Source: Cristatella mucedo
Taxonomy: Eukaryota > Bryozoa > Phylactolaemata > Cristatellidae
Direction of reading: 5' to 3'
Length of the DNA stretch: 64,000 nucleotides
Assembly (NCBI GenBank): GCA_009760855.2
Contig: WPIO01000035.1
Coordinates: forward strand, 1,088,501 to 1,152,500
In this document: positions 59,940 through 64,000 of the stretch, piece by piece
How the letters are laid out: each line of letters opens with the position of its first letter
Numbering within the stretch: position 1 is the stretch's first letter
Notes under the pieces: generated by a model
Told to the model about the DNA's origin: nothing
What the model saw: the letters and a program-made list of their open reading frames with translations, nothing else
The model's database searches: none
Program-made: the position numbers and the translations under genes

Positions 59940-60207
59940 CTTAAAGACACACATATTTAGGACAGTATTTAGTGGGTTCCTGTGATTCCTCCTTCATGTG
60001 CTTATGCGTGCTGACACTGCATGCTGCCACTAACCACATTTGCATGCTGACCCAGTGCATGTCACCCCTAACCATGTTATTCATGTTTATCAAGCATGAT
60101 ATTACTCACCATTCAATCACGCTTACCTTTGCAGCAAATGTGAAGCGCCTAGAAAGAGATTGAGTTCTGTGCGGGCGCTTTATCAAGTGCATTATTATTA
60201 TTATTAT
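59940..60207 (+). mobile_element. 5'-truncated LINE copy
   Basis: cacacatatttaggacagta, gcatgctgccactaaccaca, gaagcgcctagaaagagatt, gcgggcgctttatcaagtgc and (TTA)n in plus orientation. Confidence 0.85.
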
Positions 60208-61577
60208 AAGAAAAGGAAAAAAAGACAAAAAAACAACGTCAACACTGACCGATTATTGGTATGCATTCGACAGCTTAGATCTACCACCAGTCAGTTTAGT
60301 TCAGTTCGTCCATCCAGTCTCCGATACAAATCAACGTATAGCTTTCCCCTAACTTCAAAATATTGAAGTTTCATGCCGTCTAAGTTGACTCATTTCAGCA
60401 TTTGCCGCCGCTAAGCTATCTCGCAAGTCCTTATTTTCATCGCTAGAAGCAGTCTACACATGCTAACAAAAACCATCTTCAGAGAGATCGTTGACAGCAA
60501 TCGATCCAATTTAGAGGAATCTAATGTTACTAAAAAAAAAATCCAGTTGCCAGCTCTTCAACTATGCTAAAAAAGATATTTTCAATCACGAATAAATAAA
60601 ACACGCCAGAGATACACGCATGAGAGTGTGTATGCAGGCTCCGGGGCTGTGAGCAGCAGAGGCCACAAGCGAGCTTTCAATTTGCTGTGCAAAAATAATG
60701 GCTGCTTGGTTAGGAAGCGGCCAACTTTTAACCAGCCAGTTAGTTTCTGTAAACAATTTTATTTATGAAAGTTAATGTCATGCGAAGTATCTCCATCTGT
60801 AGCTCCAAGCACCGTCTTGGCAGACAGTCTGTAATCTTAGAATATGATCAAATGTAATGGCTAGCTGTGGAAGCGGTATTCTGAGCGAAACTTTCAATTT
60901 TTAAGGAATCTACAAGCTCATAGAATACATACGTTTGAAGTGGAAGATCATGCATACTAAGAACTATCTGTTAGATCCCCAAAATGTCCCTTGGTTGGGG
61001 TTTTACCTGGCAGCGCCCAATGAGACGATTAGGGTCAAAATTTGAATTTCTAGCAAAAATATGAGATTAAAATATGGTCTTTTAGTACCTAGGCACGGCA
61101 TTAGCACGAGGAAATTTATATGACCTAAGAAAATCATCGCAAACATACCAGTAATTCAGAAATTTAGTTGAGAGCATTTTGGAATTCCTTATCAAACGTA
61201 CTCTTATTAGTCGTAGTGAGCTTACATGAACGTGAACGAAACCGGGATAGCTCAGTGAGGCCGGATCCATTCACGAACTTGGTTAAACAACTACACCAGC
61301 TTCAGTAAGAAAAAAACTGCTCGGAATTTATTTCGTGCGTAGCTTTTCAGAATCCAATGAGGGTACGAATAAACTTTACAGTGAGTACAGTCTGTAGCCT
61401 TCTCGTTGAGGGTCATTTCGGCGGGAATGTGCCACCGCTAAACCCACCCGCCTCAGTAAGATTGACGAGCCTTCCCTCGGAAATACAATTAGCCAGGCTG
61501 CCTTTTCTAGCCTCATATCTCCATAGATTGATATTGCACTGAGGCGAACGACTAGCTGCCAGATTAATTCGCTAGAT

Positions 61578-61965
61578 CAGGGGTCGGCAAAGGTTTCGGA
61601 CTAATAGGCTATTTCAGAAGGTCAAGAAGGCACACTAGGCCGGAAAAACCACGCCCACTCCACCAGACCGCCAGAGTGGGCGTGGCGAGACCAGCAAACA
61701 ATCACTCACAAAAGACGAACGGACGTGCACGGCAACTATAGAGGTAGGCGTATATAATCCCTCCCCGGTCAAGTGTTTCCGGCTCATGCTCTAAAAATAA
61801 ACACGGGCCACTACTTGAGCGGCAACAGCAGTAATGAACGTGAACGAAACTGGGACAGCTCAATTAGGCCGGATCCATCAATAAATAACTAGGGGGGCCG
61901 CTAGGCCGGACTGGAGCACTAGCCAGGCCGGATGTGGCACGAGGGCCGGAGTTTGCCGACCTCTG
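61578..61965. mobile_element. hAT-type MITE (388 bp)
   Basis: Terminal inverted repeats: the left end starts caggggtcggcaaag and the right end, reverse-complemented, is cagaggtcggcaaact, the classic CAGRGGTCGGCAAAC hAT terminus. An 8-bp target duplication flanks it with one mismatch: cgctagat (61570-61577) and cgctagag (61966-61973). It has no coding capacity. A short internal piece (gaacgtgaacgaaac...ggccggatcc) also occurs near 61229-61275, a fragment of a second copy. Confidence 0.88.
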
Positions 61966-64000
61966 CGCTAGAGTATCAAGCATTTAGGAGCTTTGGGCCA
62001 TTATCCAGAATGTCTACTCAGCTGCCAACAAGGAAAAAGTTCGCTGTGCTGAAGGCGAGCTAAGTGTTTGGACCGACGAATAATTAAAACCGCATTGCCT
62101 TCAGTAGGTGGCAACCGCAGCCAGTGACGAATTTACACTGCAGTGTTACATTCCGTAAGTTGAAGAGAGTGTTACTAGCTTCGTTCTTTGTATAGCATGC
62201 CGTTATAATTCACTCTTTCTCTCTCTTCTCTCACGCTCTGTGACGTACCCGTCTGTCCGACTCTGTTGGTGGATGCGAAGATGCCTCTAAATTTAAACAA
62301 ATAGTTCTAAGCACGATCACCTGTTTTATCTGTAAACCAAATAAACCAGCCACATGTCCTCTTTGTTAAGTGATGGCCAGTGGTTTCAGGTCAATCAAAT
62401 AAGTACAGTGCATTGAAAGAATTCTTACTCTGACCAGGAGAATTTAGAGAGCGTAATCAAGCGGTACTCAATTTATCAGCAATCCTTGCGACAACTTTCT
62501 CCATTCACACCAAGCTGAACTGCTATAGAGCGCAGGCGGCAGTTCGTCGTCTCTCAGGTCTTCGCAGCATTATTACTTTGCAGTGAGCATAAAATTGATG
62601 TTTGCAGCACATTATGACTTTGAGCGTCAATGTCATTTGACTCGAAACAAGTTCTATGGTAATTTCGATCGGCGATGCCTTTCTCTCCTGTAGAAGCCCT
62701 CATTTTATTTCCAGCCAATCATAGCTGCGATTTATGTCTACTTACTTTCTTGACTTAAAAGAATGCAGAACTGCTTCTGAATTGTTCAGTCCTGTATGCA
62801 ATTATTTGGCTAGCGTCTAAGGTACTTAAAGCCACAAAAGTCTTTGGGTCCTTTTGAAAAGCCTTTCGCGTAATAAGGACCCCGTCCTTAATAGCTTTAC
62901 TTTGCTGCGCAAGAGGAGTAAGCTTGCACGTTAGGATTTATTAACAAAATAAAGTTCTGTGAAAATCCATAGACGATTTTATGCATGCCTACCCTAACCG
63001 CCGGGTTTGGAATTTTAGTAAATCATACGTTTGGACTAATAAAGATGCCTGCGAGCAATGCACTCGTACAAAGGTTAAATAACACTCGCACAAAGGCTGA
63101 ATAGCACTCGCTTGACATCCGTATGATGTGAAAATTATTACGTCAATCAAAAATCTCAGAGAAATATTGATCCGATTCATTCGTGGTCAGTATAGGACGG
63201 ATTGGAAAATCCGTCGTGCAGAAAAGAGAAGCGCTGCTGCCCGTTGTACCTGCTGCACCATCTACAAACAGAAAGCAGCGTGCTAGCTCGACCCCCGACG
63301 CTAGGGCCAACGCCGGCTTTCCGAAGACGCAATTCCAGCCCATCTCAGGACCGTGTCACCTATTGGTGATCGAGATGAAGAGGAGACGCCTAAAAAGACA
63401 ACTGTTAAGAAGCTGAGCAAACATCTTTGGAAATAACTAATGTATAAGGTCTGGCCAGGTGGCAAAGCCTAATGTTGATCCCTGCAGTTGAAGTTTGTCT
63501 TAGGTTTCATTTATTACCCCGAATGCGGAAGGAGCTATTTGATATTCGGGGCATTGAAATGTGCATTTTAAATTGTTCGGATTTTAAAAGTCTTGGGATT
63601 ATTAGTAGTTCAGTACTTAAAATGATTTTTGAAGCGGTTATCTCGCGGCCAGCGATTAAGATCGTTTAAAAAGCCGGTTTACGTGTTTATTGGTGCAACA
63701 GCTAGGACTCATTTGCTAAGCTTGGAGCTGCCAGATTCAAATACATTTTTTCAGCTGCATTTGTATTAGTGTTAGTGTCCACGCATTCCTAACGATAGAA
63801 CTCATTAACACAGTGTTTTTCGTGCATACGGAGCATTATTACCAAATTTCCTAAGCCTCAAATGTATAGACAATTTCCAGCGAGCCTTAATCACTGCGAC
63901 GAAGTTGTTCTCGCTCGCTTTCTCCTTACTAGTGAGCTTGTCGGAGAATTCATTCAACTCAAGGATATTTCTTTTTACGTTATCCTAAGAGGACTAGCAC

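Larger units (their letters stand above)
53920..64000. other. Gene-poor region upstream of ATP5PO
   Basis: The ATP5PO promoter must lie just above 53912. Beyond it no gene was established. Recognised parts are an inverted pair of GC-rich segments (58150-58480 and 59235-59560), SINE B at 58862-59020, a LINE copy at 59940-60207 and an hAT MITE at 61578-61965. Two possible short exons (56032-56232 and about 63300-63440, plus strand) are treated as findings only. Confidence 0.5.

Overview
The window is animal nuclear DNA, from an invertebrate as far as I can judge. It is AT-rich, with one GC-rich CpG island, many intronic dispersed repeats, GT-AG introns of about 0.1-4.5 kb, and genes of animal type. 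The lineage cannot be fixed from the sequence. A CCDC83 orthologue fits an animal with motile cilia or flagella. The main retrotransposon is a CR1/L2-like LINE with an (ATT)n 3' tail.

Three conserved genes could be assembled exon by exon from protein similarity recalled from known families, intron phase and splice sites. All are on the minus strand. (1) The 5' end of EIF2S3 (eIF2 gamma GTPase): coding exons at 8913-8960, 4407-4532 and 3197-3262; the gene runs off the left edge. (2) CCDC83: eleven coding exons from 42652 down to 22486, about 450 codons. (3) ATP5PO (mitochondrial ATP synthase OSCP subunit): eight coding exons from 53912 down to 47163, 210 codons. A fourth, less certain minus-strand reading frame (12281-14143, about 620 codons, Ala/Ser/Arg/Gly-rich) fills the CpG island and was not recognised.

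Layout: 1-3196, intron of EIF2S3. 3197-9280, EIF2S3 exons, a decayed tandem copy of its first exon, and a triplicated promoter module. 9280-11880, repeats, including a dead LINE reverse-transcriptase fragment. 11880-14430, CpG island and unknown gene. 14430-22480, gene-poor DNA with microsatellites, an inverted copy of a CCDC83 exon region (17801-19167) and a satellite of about 170 bp period (19190-21930). 22486-42652, CCDC83, with LINE, SINE and Tc1-like insertions in its introns. 42700-46830, gene-poor. 46835-53912, ATP5PO. 53920-64000, gene-poor, with an hAT-type MITE and an inverted pair of GC-rich repeats.

The genes are unrelated housekeeping or cilia-related functions (translation initiation, ciliary coiled-coil, oxidative phosphorylation) and do not form a pathway. 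The most informative local structures are: the tandem duplication of EIF2S3 exon 1 with one dead splice donor; the triplicated ETS-motif promoter unit; the nearly identical inverted repeats that copy a CCDC83 exon and flank the gene's 3' end; a young LINE insertion within about 20 bp of a CCDC83 splice donor; and a tRNA-derived SINE whose 3' tail matches the resident LINE. I found no prokaryotic-type system, CRISPR array or intact autonomous transposon.
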